From assembly GCA_020724025.1 (NCBI GenBank), contig DYHU01000040.1:1-19659 (forward strand): a stretch of 19,659 bases of DNA, read 5' to 3'. The stretch is from Syntrophorhabdus sp. (GTDB lineage Bacteria; Desulfobacterota; BSN033; UBA1163). The notes under the pieces are model-generated. The model made no database searches and was not told the DNA's origin. It worked only from the letters and a program-made list of their open reading frames with translations. Shown piece by piece: positions 5,342 through 14,300 of this stretch. Position 1 is the first letter of the stretch, and every line of letters starts with the position of its first letter. Both the position numbers and the translations under genes were made by a program.

Positions 5342-7918
5342 TTAGGCCAGTGCTTCTGCCACCAATTCCGTAATGTCCATCACCTTGATCTTGCCCTTCT
5401 TCTCCTTCCTTAGCTTTGATGCGGCGAGCTGGAGATTGGCCTTGCAGGCCGGACAGGCCGAAACCACTGTTTCCGCTCCAACTTCCAACGCTTCAAGCAT
5501 GCGTTGATACGCGATCTCGCCGGAGAGTTCGGTATTGAACGCCTTCATTCCTCCTCCACCGCCACAGCATTTGGCAAGTAAGCGGTTATTTTTGAATTCG
5601 ATCAGTGTGACTCCGGGTATCTTTTTGATCAATTCCCTCGGAGGTTCGAAGATGTTGAGATGGCGCCCCAGATCGCAGGGGTCGTGGTAGGCCACCTTCA
5701 TCACATTCCCATCCTTGAGCTTCAATTTCCCATTCTGAATCAACTGATCCAGGTAATCAATCGCATGAAGTACCGGTGTGTTGAAAGAGAGGCGCTTGGG
5801 GTAAATCTCTTTAAAGGTTTTATAGCAGCCCGCACAGGTGGTCACAATCTGTTTGGGTTGAATTTTTGAGAAGGCCTCGATATTTTTCTTTCCCACCTCT
5901 TTAAATTCCTGAGTTCCCACCAGATAGGAAATATATCCGCAGCAATTTTCATCTTTTCCCAGAGCAGTATAGGAGACACCGGCTCTGTCAAAGATATTCA
6001 TGAGATTGGGTACGATGTTGATATCCTGGTAGGAGGCAACGCAACCTGGAAAGAAGAGGGTATCAACCGGCCCCTTCTTAGGTCGAAAGGTTGACGGATA
6101 GACATCGGTCCGCTTCTCTCTGGGTTCTCCAAAGGGATTTCCGGTTGCTTTCAGATTCTCCATCAATGTCTTATGGATTTCGGGGAGGAATCCAGCCTCA
6201 ACCAGTTTCTGACGTCCCGCCTCCACAATCTCAGAGACGACGACGCCGGCAGGGCAGGTCGCCTTACAGTTAAGGCAGGTGGTACAGAGGTAGAATTTGT
6301 CCGCCACCTCTTTGGAAGGCTCCAGCAATCCTTTCATCATATAGTAAGCCTGGATGACCCTTCCACGGGCATTCTCCGATTCCAGACCCGTACGGGCATA
6401 GACTGTGCAGCCTGCCCGGCAGAATCCGCAGTTGATACAGGCGAAAATCTCATTGTCAACCGCCGGACCGAAACTCTTAATTTGATCCGGAGTCTCCAAA
6501 AATTCTTTATACGTAAAAAAGTCAAAAATATCTTTGGCGGTATCGCCAAAACCCATTTTACCCGGGTTGAATATATTCTTCGGATCGAGCGCTTTCTTGA
6601 TCGTTTTCATCACCTCATGGCTTAATCCCAACTCTTTATGGATAAAGGAGGCCTTGGCCACACCGATTCCATGTTCTGCGGTCAGGGTTCCTTTAAATTT
6701 TAAAGTGAGGTCGATGAACTCCTGAGCAATCGGCTTCACTTTTTCCCATTCCTTCTTATTCCGGCCATCAATGATCAGGGTGGCATGGAGATTCCCATCA
6801 CCGATATGGCCGAAGATGGGAATTGGAAAGTCGTATTTTTCGCGAATCTTTTGGAGCTCTCGTATCGTTTCCGGAATCTTGGACATGGGAACGCCAAAAT
6901 CCTCCACAAAGGGAATCAGCTTTGCTCCTCTTCTTACCTTCGAAAGAGAAGGGACAAGACCCTGGCGCCCCGCCCACATCTTTAAGCGTTTGGCCGGGTC
7001 GTCATCCCACTGATTGCCAAGGCCATTGCATTCCTTTGAGATTCGATCGATCTTTTGAATGTTTTCTTTCACTGCCTGCTTGTTTCCATCCATCTCAATA
7101 AAAAGAATACATTCCACATTGTCAGGAATATTGAGGTCCATGGCCTTATTGACCACATCGATGGAAAGCCTGTCCAAAATTTCGCAAGAAGAAAGAGGAA
7201 TGCCAGAGGTGATGATTTCTTCGGCGGTTTTCCCTGCATCTTCGACCGAAGGAAACCAGGCCTGGGCAAAGGCGATATATTCCGGCATAGGGAGGACCTT
7301 GACCGTGACCTCCGTAATCACTCCGAGGGTTCCCTCCGCACGGCAGAAGAGATGGGCGAGATCATATCCAGAAGAGATTTTTGGAACGATCGAACCCGTT
7401 CTCATCACCCTGCCATCTGCGAGAACAATCTCCAGTCCCATAAGGTAGTCTTTGGTTGCGCCATATTTAATCGCCCGGTTGCCACTGGCGTTGGTGGAGA
7501 CCATTCCACCGATGGAGGCAATTGTGGCGCTTCCAGGATCAGGAGGAAAGAAATGAGTGGGAGCCAGGGCGTTATTTAATGACTGACAGATAACTCCAGG
7601 CTCCACGACAGCATAACCGTCCTTCTTCTGAATCTCTTTGATCTTATTCATTCGACTCACATCGAGGATGATCCCTCCAAAACAGGGGAGCACTGCTCCG
7701 GTCGTGCTCGTTCCTGATCCCCGGGGGATGACCTTGATATTATTGTTATTAGCCAGTTCGAGAATTTTCGAGACCTCCTCGGTCGTCTTTGCAAAGACAA
7801 TGGCATCGGGAATGCCCTCATGGACAGACATATCCCGAGAGTGGCAGAGCCGTTCAATCTGGTCGGTCTTTACATTCTTTTCCCCTACGATCTTGATCAA
7901 TTCTTGAATGGTGTCCAT
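5342..7918 (-). CDS. Fused GlcD-GlcF type FAD/Fe-S 2-hydroxyacid dehydrogenase
   Basis: The 858-aa cytoplasmic flavoprotein joins a GlcD-like FAD dehydrogenase to a GlcF-like iron-sulfur protein. The N-terminal part has the FAD-binding loop PRGSGTSTTGA (65-75), FGHIGDGNLH (369-378) and AEHGIG (414-419), as in D-lactate, glycolate and D-2-hydroxyglutarate dehydrogenases. The C-terminal part has two [4Fe-4S] motifs (C494/497/500/504 and C545/548/551/555) and two CCG domains (C626, CC659-660, C695/698; C748, CC784-785, C822/825). The ATG at 7918 is chosen because ggaggag lies just upstream; the frame is open to 7960, but that extension is repeat sequence. Last gene of the hdr-flx cluster and the probable entry for electrons from a 2-hydroxyacid. 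Substrate cannot be read from sequence; a reverse (reductase) direction is also possible. Confidence 0.9.
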   Translation of the reverse strand: MDTIQELIKIVGEKNVKTDQIERLCHSRDMSVHEGIPDAIVFAKTTEEVSKILELANNNNIKVIPRGSGTSTTGAVLPCFGGIILDVSRMNKIKEIQKKDGYAVVEPGVICQSLNNALAPTHFFPPDPGSATIASIGGMVSTNASGNRAIKYGATKDYLMGLEIVLADGRVMRTGSIVPKISSGYDLAHLFCRAEGTLGVITEVTVKVLPMPEYIAFAQAWFPSVEDAGKTAEEIITSGIPLSSCEILDRLSIDVVNKAMDLNIPDNVECILFIEMDGNKQAVKENIQKIDRISKECNGLGNQWDDDPAKRLKMWAGRQGLVPSLSKVRRGAKLIPFVEDFGVPMSKIPETIRELQKIREKYDFPIPIFGHIGDGNLHATLIIDGRNKKEWEKVKPIAQEFIDLTLKFKGTLTAEHGIGVAKASFIHKELGLSHEVMKTIKKALDPKNIFNPGKMGFGDTAKDIFDFFTYKEFLETPDQIKSFGPAVDNEIFACINCGFCRAGCTVYARTGLESENARGRVIQAYYMMKGLLEPSKEVADKFYLCTTCLNCKATCPAGVVVSEIVEAGRQKLVEAGFLPEIHKTLMENLKATGNPFGEPREKRTDVYPSTFRPKKGPVDTLFFPGCVASYQDINIVPNLMNIFDRAGVSYTALGKDENCCGYISYLVGTQEFKEVGKKNIEAFSKIQPKQIVTTCAGCYKTFKEIYPKRLSFNTPVLHAIDYLDQLIQNGKLKLKDGNVMKVAYHDPCDLGRHLNIFEPPRELIKKIPGVTLIEFKNNRLLAKCCGGGGGMKAFNTELSGEIAYQRMLEALEVGAETVVSACPACKANLQLAASKLRKEKKGKIKVMDITELVAEALA

Positions 7919-7933
7919 GGTTGCTCCTCCTTT

Positions 7934-7980
7934 TCCCCCCTCCCTCACCCTCCCCCTCAAGGGGGGGGAAGGGGTGGGGG
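7934..7980. repeat. C-run/G-run palindrome between flxA-like and GlcD-GlcF genes
   Basis: A C-rich arm (7934-7957) and a G-rich arm (7961-7980) around a short ctcaa loop; same family as 1986-2008 and 5274-5327. It starts right after the stop codon of the gene at 7981-8820 and ends before the ribosome binding site of the next gene. Within the operon it could attenuate transcription or protect a processed 3' end. Confidence 0.55.
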
Positions 7981-8820
7981 TTAGTAGTCTTTCGGCAGTT
8001 TTTCTAACTGGGCATAACTGAAGACCGGTCCATCCTTACAGACATAGAGATGGCCAATATTGCAACGGCCGCACATTCCAATCCCGCATTTCATTCTCTT
8101 CTCCAGTGAGGTGAAGATTCGCTCATTGGGAAACCGAAGGGCCATCAATTTGGGAAAGGTGAATTTGATCATGATCGGAGGCCCGCAAATCACCGCATAG
8201 GTCCCTTCCTGAGAGGGGGCGACCTCCTCGAGGACATTGGGGACGAGGCCTACCTTACCCTTCCAGTCCTTATCTCCCCAATCAACCGTCGTCACTAATC
8301 TTAAATCATCTCTCTTTTCCCATTCAAGCAGTTCGTCCTTATAAAGCAGGAGCCCCGGCATCCTCGCTCCATAGATGACCGTGATCTCCTTAACTTTTGC
8401 CCGGTGTTCCGGATGTAGAAAATAGGCTACCAGTGATCTCAGGGTCGTGAAGGCAAATCCTCCGCCGATGATGAGCAGATTCTTTCCTTCGAACAGGTCA
8501 ACCGGATATCCATTGCCCAGGGGGCCGCGGATGCCGATCTCCGAACCCTCTTCGAGGTGGTGAAGTGCGGTGGTCGCCACACCGGCTTTATTGATCGTAA
8601 ATTTTAAAGAACCCTTTTCCGTGGGAGAGGAGGCTATTCCAAAAGGAGCTTCCCCCTTGCCCGGGATGGAAAGTTCACAGAATTGGCCCGGGATGAATCG
8701 AAAGGTTTCTTCGTCCTCCTTATTTATGAAGGATAACTCAAGGGTCCGGAGCATCCGGTCGGTCGTCTCGATCTGAGCTTTTTTCACTATCATCGGGATG
8801 GGAAGATATGGGTTCTTCAT
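7981..8820 (-). CDS. flxA: FlxA-like FAD/NAD(P)H oxidoreductase subunit
   Basis: Ferredoxin-NADP reductase-type flavoprotein, also known as the gamma subunit of sulfhydrogenases and anaerobic sulfite reductases (AsrB) and as FlxA of the Flx-Hdr NADH dehydrogenase. Seen in 279 aa: FAD-binding barrel with PGQF (44-47) and PFGIASSP (59-66), RGPLGNGYP (98-106), nucleotide-binding GGGFAFTTLRSL (119-130), CGPP (212-215), and a C-terminal [2Fe-2S] motif with cysteines 245, 250, 253 and 261. The complete motif set suggests an active NAD(P)H module that passes electrons to the neighbouring ferredoxin-like subunits. The start ATG lies 7 bp after the stop of the preceding cluster gene. I assign the Flx role from gene order (after hdrCBA, MvhD and two Fe-S subunits); NADH versus NADPH preference is not determinable. 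Confidence 0.88.
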   Translation of the reverse strand: MKNPYLPIPMIVKKAQIETTDRMLRTLELSFINKEDEETFRFIPGQFCELSIPGKGEAPFGIASSPTEKGSLKFTINKAGVATTALHHLEEGSEIGIRGPLGNGYPVDLFEGKNLLIIGGGFAFTTLRSLVAYFLHPEHRAKVKEITVIYGARMPGLLLYKDELLEWEKRDDLRLVTTVDWGDKDWKGKVGLVPNVLEEVAPSQEGTYAVICGPPIMIKFTFPKLMALRFPNERIFTSLEKRMKCGIGMCGRCNIGHLYVCKDGPVFSYAQLEKLPKDY

Positions 8821-8827
8821 GGGTCTG

Positions 8828-9877
8828 TTATCTGAACTTTCCTTTCAGTCCTTTTGCCCTCTTGGCAGAGGCGTAAAGGATCGCCTCACGGACATCGAAT
8901 TGAACCGGACAGTAGACGATACATCGTCCGCAACCCACACATGCAACCCTGCCAAAGTTCTTCGGATAATAGTTAAACTTGTGCATCAACCTCTGCCGGG
9001 TTCGTTCGCGACCCGTGGGCCGGGGATTATGGCCGGAGGTTTCAAGCGAATAGATCGGGAAGAGGCAGGAATCCCAGTTTCTGACCCGTTGACCCTTGAG
9101 GTTGACGGCCTCATCGGTTATGTCAAAGCAGTGACAGGTGGGGCAGAGAAAGGTACAAACTCCGCAACCGATACATTTCTCATGGATTCGATCCCAAAAG
9201 GAGCTCTCCACCATGAGGTCCAATCTTTTTTCGATGCCATCGACAGGGAGGGAGAAGCCGACCTTTTCAAATGCTTTCTCTTCAAGTTCTTTAACACGCG
9301 TGAAATCATTTGGATCGGCTTCCTTGAGGAATTTATTCCTGCCCAAAGCTATCCCTTTTTCGGTGAGCAATTCAACGAAGTAGGCCTCTCCCAGATCAAT
9401 AAAGAAGAGATCTGATCCAGCTCTGAGGAAGGGATCCCCCCCTGCGGAGGAGCAGAAGCAAGTAGAAAGAGGATGGTTACATCCTAAGCCAATGATCGTG
9501 GTCTTCTTCCTCTTTTCGAGAAAATAGACGTCCGTGTAGTCTTTCCCTGTAAAGACCTTTTCAATGATGGAGATCGCCTCAATATCACAGGGCCGGGCCC
9601 CCAGAAGGACCCTCTTTCTATCGGTTTGTTCCGCGGAAATCATCCGGCTCTGGTTCCCTGCTTTCTCATAACGGAACATCACCTCGGATTGGGGGAAGAA
9701 AACCTCTTTCGCCGGTTTTTGGGTCACCTGTTGCGTCAGATTGACTTCTTCGGGTTGATCGATCTTTTTGAAAACGGAAACCCCCTCAGTCAGTTGGGCA
9801 GGGGCGTAGAGATCATATTCCTCGACCAAACCTTTCAAAAATTTTTCAAAATCTTTCTTGTCCAGTTTGAACTTCAT
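8828..9877 (-). CDS. AsrA/HydB-like 4Fe-4S electron-transfer subunit
   Basis: A 349-aa iron-sulfur protein of the family that includes the sulfhydrogenase beta subunit, anaerobic sulfite reductase subunit A and one of the Flx iron-sulfur subunits. Seen: R-P-C-D-I (95-99) in the N-terminal domain, GCNHPLSTCFCSS (132-144), a [4Fe-4S] motif with cysteines 235, 238, 241 and 245 running into the family TCHCFDI block (247-253), and a second [4Fe-4S] motif with cysteines 313, 316, 319 and 323. Its start overlaps the upstream gene's stop as ATGA, and it precedes the FlxA-like flavoprotein by 7 bp. This indicates a partner pair in which the flavoprotein feeds electrons to these clusters. By position it would be FlxB, but family members are interchangeable in name, so no symbol is assigned. 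Confidence 0.85.
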   Translation of the reverse strand: MKFKLDKKDFEKFLKGLVEEYDLYAPAQLTEGVSVFKKIDQPEEVNLTQQVTQKPAKEVFFPQSEVMFRYEKAGNQSRMISAEQTDRKRVLLGARPCDIEAISIIEKVFTGKDYTDVYFLEKRKKTTIIGLGCNHPLSTCFCSSAGGDPFLRAGSDLFFIDLGEAYFVELLTEKGIALGRNKFLKEADPNDFTRVKELEEKAFEKVGFSLPVDGIEKRLDLMVESSFWDRIHEKCIGCGVCTFLCPTCHCFDITDEAVNLKGQRVRNWDSCLFPIYSLETSGHNPRPTGRERTRQRLMHKFNYYPKNFGRVACVGCGRCIVYCPVQFDVREAILYASAKRAKGLKGKFR

Positions 9878-10818
9878 TTGATGAATTCCTGTTGATCCTC
9901 CGTATCGAAGGTCGAAAGAGGAGGAGCGGCCTCCGGTTGGATTCCTGTTTCAAACCCATAGAGGTCCTTCACTTCCTGATTCAATTTCTGTGTCAGATAG
10001 GTGAGCCGAATATCCATGGGACAGGCCCGCTCACAGGCGCCGCAGCCCGAGCATCTCCCTGTCTGATGATAGGCTCTCACGATATGATAGAAGGCCAGGT
10101 CCGATGGAGAGAGGCTCTTTTCGATCCACTTCGGACGGGAGCTGTCCACAAAACACTCCCCGCAGTAACACATCGGACACATTTCCCGGCAGGCATAGCA
10201 CCGGATACACCGGCTGATCTCCTTCTCAAAAAAGTTCCATCGTTCTTCGGGAGACTTCTTTTCAAATTCACTGACATCCGGATGTGCATCGACGAGAGAG
10301 ACTTCTTCCACCGGATCTCCTATCAGGATATGAGCCTGGTGCGGTGTTCGATGGGTGCAGCTCTGGCAGGAGGGGTAGAGAAAGTCATCCCGATTGAGGG
10401 AAACTTCAAAGTTTTCCCCCTTGACCAGGAGCATCTCTCCCTGCTCAACAGCCTGAAGGATTTCTCCCTTTACGGCTTTCTTCACTTTTTTCCGATCCAC
10501 CATTCTTTGGCAGACCACCCCGATGAGAAGAGGGGGGTGATTCGGGAATCTCTTTTCGAGATTTAAAGCGACCACAGAACGGGCATCACAGCCTTTAACA
10601 ACCATCCCGACTTTAAAACGGCTGAATTTATGAAGGTAAGTGGTCAGATTGTTCTCGCAGAAGGAATTCCAAACCAGGCTCTCCGCTCCCTCTGGCCTCC
10701 TGATGAAGACGGGGGTTGTCCTGAGAGGCAGGGTCCAGTGGCTGAACCCTATGATAAGATCCACGGTCTTGTCGGAAAGGAGTTCCTTTGCCTTTTCTCT
10801 AAGTTTTTGCTGAATCAT
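9874..10818 (-). CDS. FrhB-like 4Fe-4S dicluster electron-transfer subunit
   Basis: A 314-aa cytoplasmic iron-sulfur protein. The N-terminal half has features of the F420-hydrogenase beta (FrhB)-like family: FKVGMVVKGCDARSVVAL around 68-85 and CQSC at 151-154. The C-terminal half has two [4Fe-4S] motifs, cysteines 204, 207, 210, 214 (with extra cysteines in CPMCYCGEC, 214-222) and cysteines 256, 259, 262, 266. An F420 cofactor is not implied; in bacteria such proteins serve as Fe-S/flavin adaptors. The gene overlaps the downstream AsrA-like gene by 4 bp (ATGA), so the two are probably translated together. By order within the cluster it would correspond to FlxC; the exact name is uncertain. 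A repeat-filled 78-bp gap separates it from the MvhD-like gene upstream. Confidence 0.83.
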   Translation of the reverse strand: MIQQKLREKAKELLSDKTVDLIIGFSHWTLPLRTTPVFIRRPEGAESLVWNSFCENNLTTYLHKFSRFKVGMVVKGCDARSVVALNLEKRFPNHPPLLIGVVCQRMVDRKKVKKAVKGEILQAVEQGEMLLVKGENFEVSLNRDDFLYPSCQSCTHRTPHQAHILIGDPVEEVSLVDAHPDVSEFEKKSPEERWNFFEKEISRCIRCYACREMCPMCYCGECFVDSSRPKWIEKSLSPSDLAFYHIVRAYHQTGRCSGCGACERACPMDIRLTYLTQKLNQEVKDLYGFETGIQPEAAPPLSTFDTEDQQEFIK

Positions 10819-10830
10819 GGCTTTTACTAA

Positions 10831-10898
10831 AGTTCGGAGTAATGAGTTCGGAGTTCGTAGTCATTCATTTTCTTTCTCCGAACTCTGAACTCCGAACT
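10831..10898. repeat. Double-motif inverted repeat inside the operon
   Basis: Two copies of AGTTCGGAG(T), four bases apart, at 10831-10853 face two complementary copies with the same spacing at 10876-10898. They match at 19 of 23 positions, mismatching only in the four-base spacers. On the minus-strand transcript the hairpin would sit between the MvhD-like and FrhB-like genes. It also reaches into the stop codon of the MvhD-like gene. Related motifs are at 2721-2766 and 3019-3050. Confidence 0.75.
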
Positions 10899-11346
10899 AC
10901 GAACTTTTTTTAAATTTCTTCGGTGGTCCCAACTTCTTTACATCCTCTGTTACTTCTTGGACGACCTGTGAGAACTTCACCCCTTCAGCGGCAGAAACCC
11001 AGGAGAACTGGACCCGGCCTTCCTCCATTCCCAGGTATTCGAGAAATCGTTTCAGGGTTGCCGACTTCCTTCTTCCGATATAGTTTCCGGAGAGATAGTG
11101 GCAGTCTCCCGGGTGGCAGCCCGAAACGAGAACGCCATCCACTCCGCTTTGAAGGGCCTTCAGGATGAAGAGGGGATTGATCCTTCCGGAGCAGGGGACA
11201 CGGATGACCCGGATGTTCGGAGGATACTGTATCCGCGATGTCCCGGCAAGGTCTGCTCCGGCGTAAGAACACCAGTTGCAGAGAAAGGCCAAGATTTTTG
11301 GTTCCCAGTGTTCTTCGCTTCCCATTTCTGATTTCCTATTTTCCAT
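10897..11346 (-). CDS. flxD: MvhD/FlxD-family hydrogenase iron-sulfur subunit
   Basis: Small (149 aa) [2Fe-2S] adaptor that, in methanogens, carries electrons from Mvh hydrogenase to HdrA, and in Flx-Hdr systems from the Flx module to HdrA. Seen: CNWCSYAGAD (23-32), RVPCSGR (49-55) and GCHPGDCHY...GN (76-88), giving the five conserved cysteines 23, 26, 52, 77 and 82. It starts 4 bp after the hdrA stop, so it is tightly coupled to hdrA. No hydrogenase large or small subunit is in the window, which supports the Flx role over a hydrogenase role. The last three residues (KSS) and the TAG stop lie in an inverted repeat, suggesting the native tail was altered. An alternative start is Met8. Confidence 0.93.
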   Translation of the reverse strand: MENRKSEMGSEEHWEPKILAFLCNWCSYAGADLAGTSRIQYPPNIRVIRVPCSGRINPLFILKALQSGVDGVLVSGCHPGDCHYLSGNYIGRRKSATLKRFLEYLGMEEGRVQFSWVSAAEGVKFSQVVQEVTEDVKKLGPPKKFKKSS

Positions 11347-11350
11347 TTAT

Positions 11351-14300
11351 TCAACTCATGGCCAGTTGCGTGATCTGGGAGACAATCTCCTCCGTGCTGA
11401 AGCCTTTCAGGTCGATCGAACCGGAACGGCACGAAGCCGTGCAGACCCCGCATCCTTTGCAGAGAACCTTGTTGATCTGGGCCACCGCCTTTTCGCCTAC
11501 GATCGTCCTCTTCAGCACGACCTCGATCGCCTGATAAGGGCAGAGGGTCTCGCAGAGACCGCATCCGATGCAGGTCTTCTCATTGACTTCGGAAATCGTG
11601 CCAACGGTCTCGAGCTCTTTCTTCGTCAAAAAAGTCAATGCCCGGGCCACCGCTGCGTTCGCCTGAGAAAGGCTTTCGTCGATCGATTTGGGGCTGTGAG
11701 CCAACCCTGCGAGAAAGATTCCCTCTGTGGCAAAATCAACGGGCCTCAGTTTCATATGGGCTTCGAGGAAGAACCCATCCGCATTCAACGGAACCTTCAA
11801 CATTCTGGAGAGGCGCTCGTTCTCTTCGCGGGGAGCCACGATCCCCGGGCTCAGGACGAGAAGGTCGGTCTCAATGAGAAGATCGTCATGAAGAATGGGC
11901 TCATGGACCGTGACCTGAAGACCATCCACTCCCTGCTCGGCCCGTGGCTCTCGTTCCGGATCATAGCGGATGAAGAGAATCCCCATCTCCCTTGCCTTCT
12001 CATAGTAGTCTTCCTTAAACCCATAGGTCCGAATGTCACGGTAGAGGATATAGAGATTGATCTCCGGAGAGATGGTTTTCAGTTTCAAAGCATTTTTGAT
12101 CGCATCGGAGCAGCAGATCCTGCTGCAGTAAGGCCTCTCTCCATTCCTTGAACCGACACACTGGATCATCACCACATTTTTAGCCCCCCTGAGGGATTCG
12201 GGGTGGAGAGCAATCCTCTCCTCCAGCTCTTTCTGTGTGATGACCCGTGCATCCTGACCATAGAGGAATTCGTGGGGCCGATACTCCTCCGCACCGGTTG
12301 CTACAACGATCACTCCATGTTCAATCTCTTTGGTGCCATTAGCGTTGCGGACCTGCGTTTTGAAGTTTCCGACAAAGCCAATGACCTTTTCGATGGTCGT
12401 CCCTTTGAGAAGGTGAATCCGGGGGGCTTTCTCCACCTGTTTAATCAGTTTTCCAAGGTGGGATTGAACACCGTTGCCATCGAGGAGATAGTGGATTTTT
12501 CTTGCCTTGCCGCCCAACCCGGGTTCTTTCTCAACGAGATAGGCTTCGAACCCCGCCTCTGAAATCTTCCGAGCCGCTGTCATCCCTGCCAGCCCCCCAC
12601 CGATAACCAGAGCCTTCTGATTCATCTCAACCTTCTGCGTGGAAAGGGGTTCAAGAAGAGCGGCTTTGGCAATGGCCACCCTCACCAGGTCCTTTGCTTT
12701 TTCCGTTGCCTCTTTCCGGTGATGCATATGGACCCAACTGCATTGATCCCGGATATTGGCCATCTCAAAGAGGTAACGGTTGAGCCCTGCTTCCCGAATC
12801 GTATTCTGAAAGAGAGGTTCATGGGTTCTCGGCGTGCAGGAGGCCACAACAATCCGGTTCAACCGGTGATCTTCAATCATCTTCTTCATCGCTTCCTGCG
12901 TATCCTGGGAGCAGGTATAGATGTTTTCCGCCACATAGACGACATGGGGCAGCGCCCGGGCATACTCGACCACTGACGGGACATCCACCACCCCTCCGAT
13001 GTTGATCCCGCAGTGGCAGATGAAGGCCCCGATGCGCGGGGCCTCATAGTCCACCTTCCTCTCAGAGATATACTCTTTCTCGGTAACCAGCTCACCTCTT
13101 GAGGATGAAAGGAGGGAGGAGGCCTCTGCAGCCGCGGCTGATGCCTGCGCCACGGTTTCAGGGACATCCTTGGGACCCGAAAAGGCGCCGCTTACATAGA
13201 TTCCCGGCCTTGAGGTCTGGAGCGGATGGAAGGTATCGGTCTGGATAAATCCATAAGGATTGAGATCGACTCCGAATGTCTCTGCTATCTCCTGATGGTT
13301 TCTCACCGGTTCAAGGCCAACGGAGAGGACGACGAGATCGAATTCTTCAGAGACTATCTCTCCCTCTTCGGTCTCGTAATGGATGATCAGATTCTTTGTC
13401 CCGGGAGATTCCTTGAGATGGGAGACCCGGGAGCGGATGTATCGGACGCCGTAATCTTTCTTCGCCCTCTCGATATACTTGTCGAAATCCTTTCCGTAGG
13501 CCCTCATATCCATAAAGAAGATGGCGGCTTCCATTTGAGGAGCATGTTCTTTGGCGATGACCGCCTCCTTGGTGGCGTACATACAGCAGACCGAAGAGCA
13601 GTAACCCTTGCCGATATGGGGGTCCCTCGAGCCCACACATTGAATCCAGGCCACCCGATGGGGATGTTCTCCATCAGAGGGCCTGCGGACCTCTCCCCTG
13701 AAGGGGCCTGAGGCGGAGAGGAATCGTTCAAATTCGATGCTCGTGACCACATTGGGGAACCTTTTGTAACCATATTCGCTCTTTACCGAGGGATCAAACT
13801 CATCGAACCCGGGAGAGAGGATGATGGCGCCCACCTCGATCTCGACCTGCTCATCCTTCATCCCGTGGTCAATGGCCTTTGCCTCACAGGCCTTGACGCA
13901 TTCGAGACACTCCGAACAGCCTGCACACTGAAGGCAGCGCTCCGACTCTCTGATCACATCTTCTTCACTGAGACCCAGGCTGGTCTCATCGAAGCTCCTC
14001 CTTTTCTCAGAAGGGAGGGTGACCACGGAAGCTCTCGGCCGGTATTGAACACCCTCCGTATCCACAAGGACGGAATCCTTGTGAGCGCCTTCTTCTTCTC
14101 GACCTATTCTCAGGTCCTCTTCCCTCAGATAGCGGTCGATGGAGATGGCGGCCTTTCTTCCCGCGGCCATGGCCTCAATGTAGGTCTGAGGGCCGGTGAC
14201 CGCATCCCCTCCGGCAAAGATACCGATTGCACCGGTTTCGAGCGTGAGGGGATCAGCCTCAATGTTACCCCAGCGATTGGCCTGAATGCGCTCTTTCCCA

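Noticed and set aside
7919..7960. 14-codon N-terminal extension of the GlcD-GlcF frame
   Set aside because: It is encoded by the C/G palindromic repeat, and a good ribosome binding site serves the ATG at 7918.
8828..11346. A NiFe-hydrogenase operon, suggested by MvhD, FrhB-like and sulfhydrogenase-like subunits
   Set aside because: No large or small hydrogenase subunit is present; the set matches the Flx-Hdr arrangement better.
11276..12151. Long open frame antisense to the hdrA 3' end and flxD
   Set aside because: It overlaps conserved HdrA C-terminal ferredoxin and MvhD coding sequence and shows no domain of its own.
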